This document shows, in pieces, positions 1 to 10,706 of a stretch of DNA of 64,000 bases (the stretch's first letter is position 1; each line of letters starts with the position of its first letter). The stretch comes from Epiperipatus broadwayi (lineage: Eukaryota; Onychophora; Udeonychophora; Euonychophora; Peripatidae). Where the stretch lies: assembly GCA_028023455.1 (NCBI GenBank), contig JAQFVV010006507.1, forward strand, positions 248,001 through 312,000, in the 5' to 3' direction. The notes under the pieces are model-generated. The model was given only the letters and a program-made list of their open reading frames with translations, did no database searches and had not been told where the DNA came from. The position numbers and the translations under genes were made by a program.

Positions 1-788
1 AATGCTTTATAAAAATGCATTATAGTTATTTAAAGGCTCATCCATTAAGATAAAATACAGTATCATTAAATTCTAAAATAGATTAAAATTATTACAATAA
101 CGATAGATTAATAAAGTATATTGGAATCTGATTTAGTTATTGATTGGAATTGATTGTCATTAAATTATTAAGCATATAGTTAGCTTAATCATATTAGTGT
201 TTAGAGCAAAGTTATATGATTTTACTGCTCATTGCAGTTTAAGTTGTAATTGTGATAGATTTGTTGATGTCTGGAGCAGATAATCTCATTATCCTTTGGT
301 TTTACATATAGCTTAAACAAATTAGACTTTAATAGAATATTAGTGCTTTATGATGGTTTATTGCATAATGGCGACCCAATTGAGCTAGATTAAATTGGAT
401 TAAATTAGATTTTTTTTTCATTTTTGATCAGATAAGATTGATCACCTTACCCATCACCAGCATTAATCAAATTTCATCAGTTACAAAATGGCGCACCAAC
501 TCGGCCGAAATGACCAATTACAGACCCAAGTTTGAATCTCATATAGATGCTAAAACGTGGTATTATATTTATATACAATGGTGGAGTTATATAGCTGATT
601 ATGTTATATCATGGGTTTAAATAAGATACTATAAATTTTATTGTTGTTGTCGTTCTTTGTGGGTTTTATACACAGCTGTAGGATTAAATGGGTAGATATG
701 GTTTATGTAAGAATAAATAAAAGTAAAGTATTTCACAATTTATTTCAAAAAGGTAGAGATATTATATTTGATGTAAATAGAAAATAAA
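1..788 (+). other. Upstream flank of gag-like ORF, possible LTR end and primer-binding-like sites
   Basis: No gene is recognisable here. Two sites begin with TGGCG, at 369 (TGGCGACCCAATTG) and 489 (TGGCGCACCAACTCGG). Both resemble the TGGCGCCC-type primer binding sites that follow the 5' LTR of many insect gypsy elements. The gag-like ORF starts about 300-420 bases downstream, the expected spacing for a gag leader. The preceding LTR would run off the left edge of the window. I found no second copy of bases 1-365 downstream of the integrase remnant, so the LTR call is untested. Confidence 0.3.
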
Positions 789-1234
789 ATGGAAAGCAAT
801 AAGGCAGAAGCATCATCCAATCCGGAAGGAGATCTGTATCCAATTCTGAGAGAATTGATGGAAAAGATGGGTGATATGAAAAGTAATATGAATAATAAAT
901 TTGAAGATATGAAGAATCAATTTAGTGAGATGAGTAGAGATATAAGTAGTGATATAAATAATAAATTTAGTGATATGAATAGTGATATAAACAATAAATT
1001 TAGTGACATGAGTAAAGATAATCAAATGTTAAGAGAAGACATGAATAATAAACTGGGTGATATGATTAAAGAAAATAAAGAACTCAGAGAAGAGGTAAAT
1101 ATCAAAATTGACTTATGTAAAATCAAATTGAATGCTACTAATGCCAAGTTTGAGGAATTCAAATATAACTTAGATACTCGGTTGAAAGAATCTAATGATA
1201 AATATAATTGTAGGTTTGATGAATTGAGTGATCA
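789..1234 (+). pseudogene. Gag-like coiled-coil ORF, interrupted
   Basis: The ATG at 789 opens a frame of about 148 native codons before the inserted element starts at 1,235; the frame then reads 12 codons of inserted DNA and stops at 1,271. The protein is strongly charged and rich in Met, Asn, Asp and Lys. Near-repeats of the type MNNKFSDM occur about every 11-15 residues (roughly residues 35-100), giving a long predicted coiled coil. No zinc knuckle or enzyme motif is visible. An integrase C-terminal tail of gypsy type lies further along the same strand (6,560-6,706), so I infer this is the start of that element's gag. A repeat-rich structural protein of other origin is possible. The 9-bp target duplication at 1,226-1,234 is inside the ORF. 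Confidence 0.5.
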
Positions 1235-3005
1235 GTACTTGGGTATTATTTTTGCAACCAAGGAAAGATAGGAGGACTTTTCACATTCGCATCAATACAC
1301 TGCTAACTTTTTAATGTTATGATTTTGGCAACATCATAGGAATGTGAAAAGTCCTCCTTTCTTTCCTTGGTTGCAGGAATAATACCCAATAGTTTTAGAA
1401 AAATAAACAAAAATTAATTTTATAGGAAATATACACGTACTTCTATGCAATGTAGATGGACGCAAACAATCAAATTTGATGGATGCAAAGAACCAAATTT
1501 TGTAATTTTCTTCCATCAGTTTAAAAAAGAAATTATAGTAATGAAGGCATACTGAATCTATTTTTCTGTACGAAATTAACAAACACAAATATATCTTTTT
1601 AAAAGTAAAAAAAAAAAAAAAAAACTATGAAAGAAACATAAGCAGACGATGCTTGAACGCTAAATTTAAATGAATGATTTTAAAGCAAGAAAAATACCGA
1701 AATTTGTACAAATAGTTTTTAAAATCACATTACAAAACATTCAACAAGAGGCTACTTGCTGTCTGAAATAGAGTACAGTATTGTGGTTTCCAGGAATTCT
1801 CACATACAAAATGCGATTGTCAGCCCCCTCCCTGCCATTCCTACTCCAAAATGTTTATAGAGCACGTGATTGCACAGTACATGCTAAAAAATGCAATCTT
1901 ACCAAGCAATGTAAACCAATGGCAATTTATTTTTTGAAACGAATGTTGTCCAAAAAATAATAACAAAGTCAATGTATTTATTCAATTAGTAAATGAAAAA
2001 AACAGTAAATTCCTGCAGCTTTTTGAGTAGAAAAGTCAACCTATTAATTGAATATGAAAAATAGAATAAGAACTCTAAATTGCAACACTACAATCGTTAG
2101 TTTTTCGACTGGAGAAATAATTGGAAATTGCAGCAGTTGGTAAGTTGTTTTATAAACAGATTTAAAAATGTTTTTGATCTCAAATCACGTAAAAGAAAAC
2201 AACAGTAATACCAGTCTACATATTAATTCAATTAGTAATTAGGAAAATGGGTAATTGTAAATTGCAACACTTTAAGTATATGCTTTTTAGACTAGAAAAG
2301 TAACTGAAGCTTTTAGACCAGAAAAGTAACTGGAAATTGTAAAAGCAGCAGCACTTTGAGCAAATCAAAAAGAAACAATATCGTAATAATAATCTAGTCA
2401 CAGCAGTAAATATAAAGTGAACGTATTAATTCCTTTAGTAATTCGAGAAATAACTGTACATTGTAGCACTCTGATCAGATAGTTGTTAGTCTGGCGAAAT
2501 AACTATAAATTAAAGCACTTTGAGCAGATCAAAGGAAACAACAGTATTAATAAAGTCAACATTTTAATTCAGTTACTAAAAAAATAAGTATTAATTTCAG
2601 CATTTGGATCAGATGGTTTTTAGACAGGAGGAAAAACGTTCCTTATGTCATTCAACATGGAAAAGAAGGTGTCATCAGTCTGTGTAAGCAGAAGTAAAAA
2701 ATGTTTTTATATGAAAGCAAATAAAAGGAAAAAAAAACATAAATAACAAACTCAACACTTTACTTCAATTCGTAATTTAAAAAAAAACAATCAGGGAGAT
2801 TGCATTAATATGATCAGATGGTTTTCAGACTTGAGAAATAATTATAAGTTGCAACATTTTGAACAGATAAAAGGAAGCAACAACAACATTAACAATGTTA
2901 ACGTATTAATTTAATTCTTAAATAAAGAAATGTCTGTCAACGAATTATTTCAATTAGTACATCCAAAAATTACTTTAAAATGTAGCACTTTTAGCAGATA
3001 AAAGG
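1235..3005 (+). repeat. First copy of 1.77-kb tandem unit in MULE-like element
   Basis: Bases 1,235-3,005 and 3,006-4,740 share the same order of landmarks with an offset of 1,771. These include the GTACTTGGG terminus, the hairpin, the poly-A tract near 1,605/3,377, the motif GCACGTGATTG near 1,862/3,642, and the ending GCACTTTTAGC. The second unit is slightly shorter because of small deletions. Inside each unit a shorter degenerate motif recurs (about TTAATTCAATTAGTAA, then GTAAATTGCA, then CACTTTGA.CAGAT), so the unit itself looks like an old satellite-like array. Confidence 0.75.
1239..1392. repeat. Hairpin-forming terminus (arms about 55 bp)
   Basis: Bases about 1,239-1,297 (TTGGGTATTATTTTTGCAAC onward) pair with about 1,338-1,392, which ends TGCAGGAATAATACCCAA. 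Near-identical arms enclose a loop of about 40 bases. The TIR at this end is thus itself a foldback. The same structure recurs at about 3,010-3,185. Confidence 0.75.
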
Positions 3006-4740
3006 GTACTTGGGTATTATTCCTGCAACCAAGGAAAGATAGGAGGACTTTTCACATTCGTATCAATACACTGCTAACTTTTTACTGTTATGATTTTTGC
3101 AACATCAAACATTACAAAGTTAGCATTGCTTTGATAGGAATATGAAAAGCCTCCTTTCTTTCCTTGGTTGCAGGAATAATACCCAATAGTTTTAGAAAAA
3201 TACACAAAAGTTAATTTTATAGGAAATGTACATGTACTTCTATGCAAAATAGATGGACTCAAATAATCAAATTTGACAGAAGCAAAGAACAAAATTTTGT
3301 AATTTTCTTCCATCAGTTTTAAAAAAAAATGTAGTAATGAAGGATATACAACACAAATATATCTTTTTAAAAGTAAAAAAAAAAAAATCTATGAAAGAAA
3401 CATAAGCAGACGATGCTTGAACGCTAAACTTAATCAAATGATTTTAAACCAAGAAAAATACCGAAATTTGTACAAATAATTTTTAAAATCACATTATAAA
3501 ACATTCAACAAGAGGCTACTTACTGTCTGAAATAGAGTATTGTAGTTTACAACAACATCTTTAATTAGTAAAGGAATTCTTACCTGCAAAATGTGATTAT
3601 CAACCCCCTCCCCGCCATTCCTACTCCGAAATGTTTATAGAGCACGTGATTGCGCAGTAATCTTAACAAGCAATATAAACAAACAGCAATTTTTTGAAAG
3701 AAATGTTGTCCAAAAAATAATAACAAAGTCAACGTATTTATTCAATTATTAAATGAAAAAAAACCCCAGTAAATTCCTGCAGCTCTTTGAATAGAAAAGT
3801 CAAGGTATTAATTGAATACGAAAAATAGAATAAGAACTCTAAATTGCAACACTACAATCGTTAGTTTTTCGTCTGGAAAAATAACTGGAAATTGTAGCAG
3901 TTGGCGAGTTGTTTTATAAACAGAATTAAAAATCGTTTTTGATCTCAAAGCAAGTAAAAGAATACCCACGTCTACATATTAATTCAATTAGTAATTAGAA
4001 AAATGGGTAATTGTAAATTGCAACACTTTAAGTATAAGCTTTTTAGACTAGAAAAGTAACTGGAAATTGTAAAAGCAGCAGCACTTTGAGCAAATCAAAA
4101 AGAAACAACATCCGTAATAATAATCTAGTCACAGCAATAAATATAAAGTGAACGTATTAATTCCATTAGTAATTCGAGAAATAACTGTACATTGTAGCAC
4201 TCTGATCAGATAGTTGTTAGCCTGGCGAAATAACTATAAATTAAAGCACTTTGAGCAGATCAAACGAAACAACAGTATTAATAAAGTCAATGTTTTAATT
4301 CAATTACTAAATAAAATAATAAGTATTAATTTTAGCACTTGGATCAGATAGTTTTTAGACAGGAGGAAAAACGTTCCTTATGTCATTCAACATGGAAAAG
4401 GTGCCATCATGTCTATGTAAGCAGGAGTAAAATGTTTTTTATATGAAAGCAAATAAAAGGAAAAAAAAAACATTAATAACAAACTCAACGCTTTACTTCA
4501 ATTCGTAATTTAAAAAAAAAAAAACAATTAGGAAGATTGTATTAATATAATCAGATGGTTTTCAGACTTGAGAAATAACCATAAGTTGGAACATTTTGAA
4601 CAGATAAAAGGTAGCAACAACAATATTAACAAAGTTAACGTATTAATTTAATTCTTAAATAAAGAAATATCTGTCAACGAATTATTTCTATTAGTACATC
4701 CAAAAATTACTTTTAAATGTAGCACTTTTAGCCGATAAAA
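3006..4740 (+). repeat. Second copy of 1.77-kb tandem unit in MULE-like element
   Basis: This is the tandem partner of the preceding unit. It begins with a complete internal copy of the element terminus (GTACTTGGGTATTATT at 3,006) and a full hairpin. The element therefore contains internal TIR copies that could act as alternative ends. Confidence 0.75.
3010..3185. repeat. Second hairpin-forming TIR copy
   Basis: The arm starting TTGGGTATTATTCCTGCAAC pairs with the arm ending GTTGCAGGAATAATACCCAA near 3,185. It is the internal counterpart of the terminal hairpin, with a longer loop that carries about 20 extra bases. Confidence 0.7.
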
Positions 4741-5569
4741 GGAGAAGAAAATCAACATTTTAATTCAGTTGCTAAATCAAAAAATAAGTATTATTTTCAG
4801 TACTTTGATCAGATTGAATAAAAACTCAGAAGATGAAATTAAAAATGATCAAACAAAATTACAATAACAACAAGGAACAACTTTAAAATGTAAAAAACAA
4901 AATTTGCAATCCGCAAATGCAATAATCCCCCCCCCCCCAAAAAAAAAAAATGACACTAAGAAGTTTTGACACGTAAGAAATTGTGTTTTGTTGACACGTT
5001 TTAAAACACGTTTTGTGCACGTTCAAAAACACGTTTTTCGAGAAGAAAAAAGCGCGTGTTTATTTCACGTTTGCAAGATTACACATTTTATCGCGTATGT
5101 GAATAGTCGTCCTATCTATCCTAGGTTGCAGGAATAATACCCAAGAGATAAAAGAAAACAATGGAGTACTAACAAAATCAACATTTTAATTCAGTTACTA
5201 AATCAAAAAATAAGTGTTATTTTCAGTATTTTTATTAGACTGAATAAAAACTCAGAAGATGAAATTAAAAATGATCAAACAAAATTACAATAACAACAAG
5301 GAGCAACTTTAAAATGTAAAAAAAAAACAAAATTTTCAATCAGAAAATGCAATAATTTCCTTAAAAAAAATGACACTAAGAAGTTTTGAGATGTAAGAAA
5401 TTGTGTTTTGTTGACACATTTTAAAACACGTTTTGTGCACGTTCAAAAACACGTTTTTTGAGATGAAAAAAGCGCGTGTTTATTTCACATTCGCAAGATT
5501 ACACGTTTTATCGTGTATGTGAATAGTCGTCCTGTCTATCCTAGGTCGCAGGAATAATACCCAAGTAAC
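4730..5569 (+). repeat. Doubled right end of MULE-like element (about 420-bp direct repeat)
   Basis: About 4,730-5,148 and 5,149-5,569 are direct copies. Both carry CAACATTTTAATTCAGTT, AACTCAGAAGATGAAATTAA, GTTTTGTGCACGTTCAAAAA and a final GCAGGAATAATACCCAAG. The offset is 420-426 bases. The first copy contains a C10A10-type homopolymer run (4,928-4,950) that the second lacks. The motif ACACGTTTT recurs several times, giving clustered CACG words unlike the rest of the AT-rich surroundings. Confidence 0.7.
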
Positions 5570-5583
5570 GAGTGATCATATAG

Positions 5584-5892
5584 ATGTCCCAAGAATGCAT
5601 AGAAGTCAGACTTAATATTTTAGATGATGAAGTTAAGAGCTGTAAAATCGAATATCAAAATTTGGAGGAGAGATGTTTTAAAATTGAACAAAGTTATCTA
5701 GATACCCAGAAAGCAAACGCATTGGAGATAAGTGATATCAGAAAAGAGTTAATAGATATTCAGACTCATATGAAGGTAGAATGTAACGATGCAAATATAG
5801 TAAATTACAAAATATTAGAACATGTGCCTTTAGAGTCAATAGCGATGGTTGAAAGGTTTGAAAAGGTAAAAATAGATTGTTCGGATGATTAG
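5584..5892 (+). pseudogene. Gag-like ORF fragment, downstream of insertion
   Basis: This is a 102-codon frame starting at an ATG six bases after the right target duplication. It is acidic and Glu/Lys/Ile-rich with coiled-coil character (for example LEERCFKIEQSYLDTQKA). It continues the composition of the ORF at 789-1,234, from which it is separated by the inserted element and at least one frame change. No domain is recognised. It is most simply the next part of the same decayed gag-like gene. Confidence 0.4.
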
Positions 5893-6014
5893 TAAAAATA
5901 AAGTATATTGATGAGCAGAATAATTTAGATAAGAAAAATTCAAAGATTGAGCTGTTACAACCACGTAAAAATATAAAGACTGAGGTTAGTCAGAAAATTA
6001 TAGCTGAAATATGG

Positions 6015-6407
6015 TTGATAAATAAATTTGAATCCAAAGAAATTGAAAATTTGAAAGGTAACTTTGGGAAACAATACGTAACACAAAGATTTAAAAACAT
6101 GTATCATAATGCAAAGGAAAGGTGGAAAATAAGTATGGAAGAAGTTATGTCCATAAGAATGCAGGAAGATAATATTTATTATAGAAAGTATGTTAAGCAG
6201 TTATTTCAAGGAGAATTTTGTGGTAATACAGTAAAAGGAAAGGAAGGTAAATCCTCTGAAAAATGTTGTAAGAGTATGTTTCTTGAGAAAACTCATAGTA
6301 AGTATAACTATACAATCGATGATAATGTTAATAGTGACATTTCTCTGTTATTTTGTTCAGAAATAGTAAGAGTAGTCGAAAAATACATGGAGAGAGGAAA
6401 ATACTAA
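6015..6407 (+). pseudogene. Unrecognised ORF fragment of the same decayed retroelement
   Basis: The frame has 130 codons (first ATG-initiated Met at about 6,012-6,018). It is basic, with a Cys-containing stretch near residues 69-88 (two adjacent Cys in SEKCCKSMF) that does not fit a CCHC knuckle. I cannot assign it. It lies between the gag-like fragments and an integrase C-terminal tail on the same strand, so it is probably retroelement coding sequence. The protease, RT and RNase H expected in between are absent. Confidence 0.35.
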
Positions 6408-6559
6408 TACCAATTTGAGAAATTTGAATGGCCGGATTTCCTCCCTTACCCATGATTTGACTAATGGATTAATGAATTTGTGTATGGCTGGAAAATAAAG
6501 GATTTATATAAGAACATATTTTTTTGAAGTAGAGACAAATCAGTGACCTGCAGAATTAT

Positions 6560-6706
6560 AAGTTCAAAAAGTTTTTGAATGTTTATGAGGGACCATTCCA
6601 AATAAAAAGAAAAGTGGGAGAGAATGAATTTCTCATAGAAACCCCTGAAGGTAAAAAAGGTACCTTCAATGCCTGAAGCTTAAAGCCAGTAGCACCACCC
6701 AATTAA
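6560..6706 (+). pseudogene. Ty3/gypsy integrase C-terminal tail (GPY-type)
   Basis: A 49-codon frame reads FLNVYEGPFQIKRKV near its start and ends with SLKPVAPPN, with one in-frame TGA before the last ten codons. The pattern Y-E-G-P-F/Y, then a beta-rich stretch, ending in LKP, matches the GPY/F module at the C terminus of many Ty3/gypsy integrases. The zinc finger and DDE core are missing, so the element has lost protease through the integrase core (a gap of only about 150 bases separates it from the previous fragment). This tail is the main evidence that the 789-6,706 fragments derive from a gypsy element. Confidence 0.6.
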
Positions 6707-9200
6707 ATAAAAGACATTCATTAAAGTAACTTTATTATTATGTCTCATGATATTTATAATTATGACCTAAAGTAGTTAGTAATAGTGTAAATACACATAT
6801 GAAAGACTAAAGAAAAAAATCAGAGTGAGCAATATTTATAGTCAAAGTACTTTTGAAGATTTTTATTGTATAATATACAAATGCTATTTAATATTAGACC
6901 TTGTAAAATTGACTAATGGTGATAAGTGGATGATTTAATGCATTGGAGATATAGAGTGTAGGATTTTAATGTCTGTGCTAATTGTAGATTGTAAATATTT
7001 GTATGATTATGTCTTTTCTTTGAGGAAGTTGGCAGAACTATAGATGTGTGTTGTGGCTCATAACTCTATATGAAGTTATATTGAATTCTGAAGTTGACAG
7101 ATGTCCCAGACTTATTATAAAGTGGCATGTGTGTAGAAATCACTGATGGCAGGATTTATACTTTGATATGAGTTATGATTTTAAAAAGAAATGTTCAGTA
7201 GTTTTCCTAACCTGCATAAAATAAAGCTATTCAAACATAAATGTCCCTGATTAGTATCAATGTAGAGCACAGCTTAGTTCATAAAGTAGTTGTCAGATCC
7301 TCCAGAAATTAAAATTAGATTTGATTAACATTTAATCAGTTTATTTTAGTATTAGAAGTGATTTAAAAATGAGATATATCTGTTGTTTTGAATCTCCAGC
7401 TCATTGAAAAAGTTGATTTCCATTTGTTTAGTTTACTGTATAGAAAAAGTGATTTAAAAGCTAGTATTTTGAATGTCCAAAGCAGGATTTGAATAAAAAT
7501 AAAATATTCATTAAAGTTACATTTTCATTTCTGTGACAATATTATAATATTTAAAGTTTAGGCCCATAGTAGTCAATGAAATGAACTACTGATATGTCTA
7601 AAAAAAGCTATTGTTAAGTTTTAAGGAAGAAAAACATATGAATATATATTTCTTAACAATGCAATGAAAATATATGATTATTAGAGAGTAACTAAAAATA
7701 TTTGGGTTTATAAATGAATTTTGTTCTGTAATATATTTGGCTTGCATGAAACAAATACTAAATGATTTTTCTGTTTGACTCTAACTTTAGAGCATTGTTG
7801 TCAATAAAATTGCAGAGAGAAATATAAAGATGTAAAAATTTAATTGTGAAATCCAATGTAATTTTTTTTTTTTGAAAAAAAAAAACCTAGAGATGGATTA
7901 TATTAAAAAAGTGGTAGATTAAAAAAAAAATACATGTAGGTATACTAAGAAGATAAAAATGAAAGGAATAAACGAATTTCATATTGCTTTGATGAGGACA
8001 GTGTATTTAAAATTTTTGGCTAACATATTAAATGATATGAAAATCAAGACAGATAGAAAGGATAGATGTTTATTTGTATTGAAGTTAAAATGTTTAATCA
8101 TTTAAGAGAAAGGAAAAAGTCCCTTTATTTTTTTTTTTACCTGTAGATGGAAGGTGTTGTGAAGATTCAAATTAATGATCAAAGTATATAAAAAAATAAA
8201 GAAGTTTGTTGATCCTGTTTGATTTTTCTTTTGCTTTATTAATGGATAATGGGAGAGCTTGGAAATATAGATTTGAATTGATCACCATAGCAACCTAAAG
8301 CTTTTAAATAGTATTGTTTACTGTTGATTCTAGGTTTAAAATACTAAATGCATTATAATCAAACCCAAGAAAAAAAAATATAGGTAAATAAATAAATTTT
8401 GAAAAAAATTTAGTATGATATAAAAGTTTACTTAAATAGGATTAGTATTATTATTTTTAAATATTTTATTTCTTTTATTGCAGTCACCATAGTAACATTA
8501 TTACATATAATTCAATGTTTTTATGTCATGTATACTTGTTTATAAAGTAATAAAAAATTATTATTATTATCAAATATATATATATATATGTAAATTATTG
8601 GTGTTTATAAAGTGAATAAAGGTTGTGATATCAATGCTGTATTTTGGTTTACAAATAATAGGAAAAATCAAATCAAATTTGGCTTTCATTAACATGTATC
8701 CATTTTCCTCCAAACTTACATTACAAATTGGGAAAAAAAATTTCTGTTTTATTGTCTGCTTTGAGTTTTATTTGAGTAATTTCCAATGGTTGTTATGACA
8801 TCAATAACATCAGAAAGGGATCACATAAATAACCAGAAAAACTATAATAGTACTTTATCATCTTTTTGTCATTGCCAGGAAAGGATGTGTTTTTCATATT
8901 CTTTTAAATAAAAATTCTTTAATATTTTTTTTTTTACTGTTAAACCATAAAATATGGAAAAATAAACTTAAATTATCTGCCCATTCATTTATTTGAATGG
9001 CAGTATGTGAAAGATTCAGAAGAAGACAGCAACAAAATGTAAAAAAAAAAGGAAACCTATGAAAAAAAAATGTTTTGTATGAAATCTGCTATTTTAGTTT
9101 TTAAAAACAAAGATATTTCTGGTATAAAGTTTGGTGTATAACTATCATTGGATTTGGATAGATATTGTGTCACAAGCTAAGAAACACTCAGGATCAACTG
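6707..9200. other. Non-coding AT-rich stretch, possibly containing a decayed LTR
   Basis: There is no open frame of note and no recognisable RNA gene. The stretch directly follows a gypsy integrase tail, where a 3' LTR would be expected. I could not match it to bases 1-365 or find clear TG...CA limits. It holds short poly-A/T runs and a small TA run near 8,576-8,590. Confidence 0.4.
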
Positions 9201-9208
9201 GATTAATT
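9201..9208. repeat. 8-bp target duplication, left (GATTAATT)
   Basis: GATTAATT abuts the left end of the Merlin element and is repeated exactly at 10,699-10,706, right after the other terminus. Confidence 0.85.
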
Positions 9209-10698
9209 GGTAAAGGTTTACTTTAGCAGCTTCAAAGGAGCCGATACATACATATATATATATATGTCTGCCCTCTATTGTTTAAAATTAAACTAAATTG
9301 TTTGAAAATCTTACGTATAAATAAATTAAAATTTAATCAAATGTAAAAGATAATAAAAAAAAACATTAACCTTTTGAAAGGATTTGAATGTTGGATTAAT
9401 TACATGATATTAATTAAAAGAATTACTTTTAATTTCTTTGAAAGTTAAGAATTTAAACTGTCTACAATGAAAGAGTTTAAACTCTATATTTATAGCACAT
9501 GTTGCAAAAAAAGAAACCCTCTGCGTTCAACAGTGTGAATTACAGGCACACGTGTACACTTTTATAGTTTGAAAAAATGGCTGCTACATGCTTAGTACCT
9601 GATGGTGAAATTTTGAGTGTTCCTGCTATTCTGGCAGAAGAATGGAATCTGCACCAGTTATGGGACGCCATACAAAGTATGGAACTGGCCATCAAATGGC
9701 TTGCATGAAGACTCCTTCTGAAGAACTACACCTTATGCCAACAGTGCAGTGTTTGTTGGGTGCTGGTGATGTATTCTACAGGCATAGATGGGTGTAGATG
9801 GCAATGCAGAATATGTCACCATCGCAGTTCAATCAGAAAGGGGTCTTTCTTTTCCCAAAGTCATCTGCCTCTGAGAACAATTATAGACATAGTCTATTTT
9901 GGGGCACATAATTTGCCACAACAACACATTGTGCATGAGACCAGAATCAGCAAAAAAATAATCGTTGACTGGGCTAACTTTTGCCGGAAGGAATGTGCCA
10001 AATATTTTAACACAAATCTGACAGTTCTCGGTGGATTTGATGACAATGGAGAACCATTAATCATAAAAATTGATGAAACCTTTTATTTCCACTGAGTATA
10101 TCACAGGGGGACTATACAGAGAGGTCATTGGGTCTTTGGTGGTATAGAGAGAGCATCAAGAAAGTGCTTGTTGACAGAAGTTGCTGACAGGATGGCTGAT
10201 ACACTGGAGGGCCTGATACAGCAGTTCATTTTACCAGGTACGCACATTATTTCAGATGGTTGGGGTGCATACAATAACACTAGCAGTCTCAATAATAGTG
10301 TGTATATGCATTCAGTTGTCATCCCTCAGGACAACTTTGCGCATCCCAAAGACCAAGACATACACAGCCAGAATATTGAAAACATGTGGATGAGAGCAAA
10401 GTGGAAGCTGGAATTCCAATCTGGCACTAGCAGAACTTTGTTTTCATCGTACCTGCATGAATTTTCCCTCCGGAGTAGATACAGCAATACTGGTTTTTTC
10501 TCCAACTTCCTAGTGTGTATAGGACATAATTAAGTTTAAATGGGTAAATGTTTTTTTATTATCTTTTACATTTGATTAAATTTTAATTTATTTGTAGGTA
10601 AAATTTTCAAACAATTTAGTTTAAATTTTAAACAATAGAGGGCAGACATATATATATATATAGCGGTCTCTTTGAAGCTGCTATAGTAAACCTTTACC
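9209..10698 (+). mobile_element. Merlin-superfamily DNA transposon, complete but inactive
   Basis: The element is 1,490 bp with exact 8-bp target duplications (GATTAATT). Its TIRs are about 155-160 bp and begin GGTAAAGGTTTACT. The left arm (9,209 to about 9,368) and right arm (about 10,542-10,698) match along nearly their whole length, including a TA run and the motif TGTCTGCCCTCTATTG. The single gene encodes an ISXO2/IS1016-like DDE transposase. An 8-bp duplication, GG termini and this transposase together define Merlin. The perfect duplication, well-matched arms and only two stops in the gene suggest a fairly recent insertion. Confidence 0.9.
9577..10533 (+). pseudogene. Merlin (ISXO2-like) transposase with two in-frame stops
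   Basis: One frame of about 318 codons runs from the ATG at 9,577 to a stop at 10,531, broken only by TGA at 9,706 and TGA at 10,093. In order it has an N-terminal segment with CQQC and, about 25 residues on, CRIC (a zinc ribbon). IDET supplies the first catalytic Asp, at about codon 169, just before the second stop. Then come YHRG and HWVFGGIER, SDGWGAY with the second Asp, and HSQNIENMW near the third catalytic position. These are the hallmark blocks of ISXO2-type transposases of IS1595/Merlin, which cut at the TIRs and integrate with 8-bp duplications. Length is normal for the family. The frame is otherwise intact, so loss of function rests on the two nonsense changes. Confidence 0.88.
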
Positions 10699-10706
10699 GA
10701 TTAATT
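10699..10706. repeat. 8-bp target duplication, right (GATTAATT)
   Basis: Exact copy of 9,201-9,208, immediately after the terminus CTTTACC. Confidence 0.85.

Larger units (their letters stand above)
1235..5569. mobile_element. Non-autonomous TIR element, MULE-like (9-bp target duplication)
   Basis: The block is flanked by the same nine bases, GAGTGATCA, at 1,226-1,234 and 5,570-5,578. Its ends are inverted copies of each other for about 50 bases: GTACTTGGGTATTATT at the left, and the right end reads GTTACTTGGGTATTATT on the minus strand. A 9-bp duplication with sizeable TIRs is typical of Mutator-like (MULE) transposons, though other families can produce 9 bp. There is no transposase. The interior is non-coding and made of an imperfect tandem pair (1,235-3,005 and 3,006-4,740) plus a doubled right end (about 4,730-5,148 and 5,149-5,569). 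It inserted into a gag-like ORF. Confidence 0.7.

Noticed and set aside
1334-1588. Minus-strand frame similar to one at 3,074-3,313
   Set aside because: It repeats because the 1.77-kb unit is duplicated. Start codons are not consistent and there is no recognisable product.
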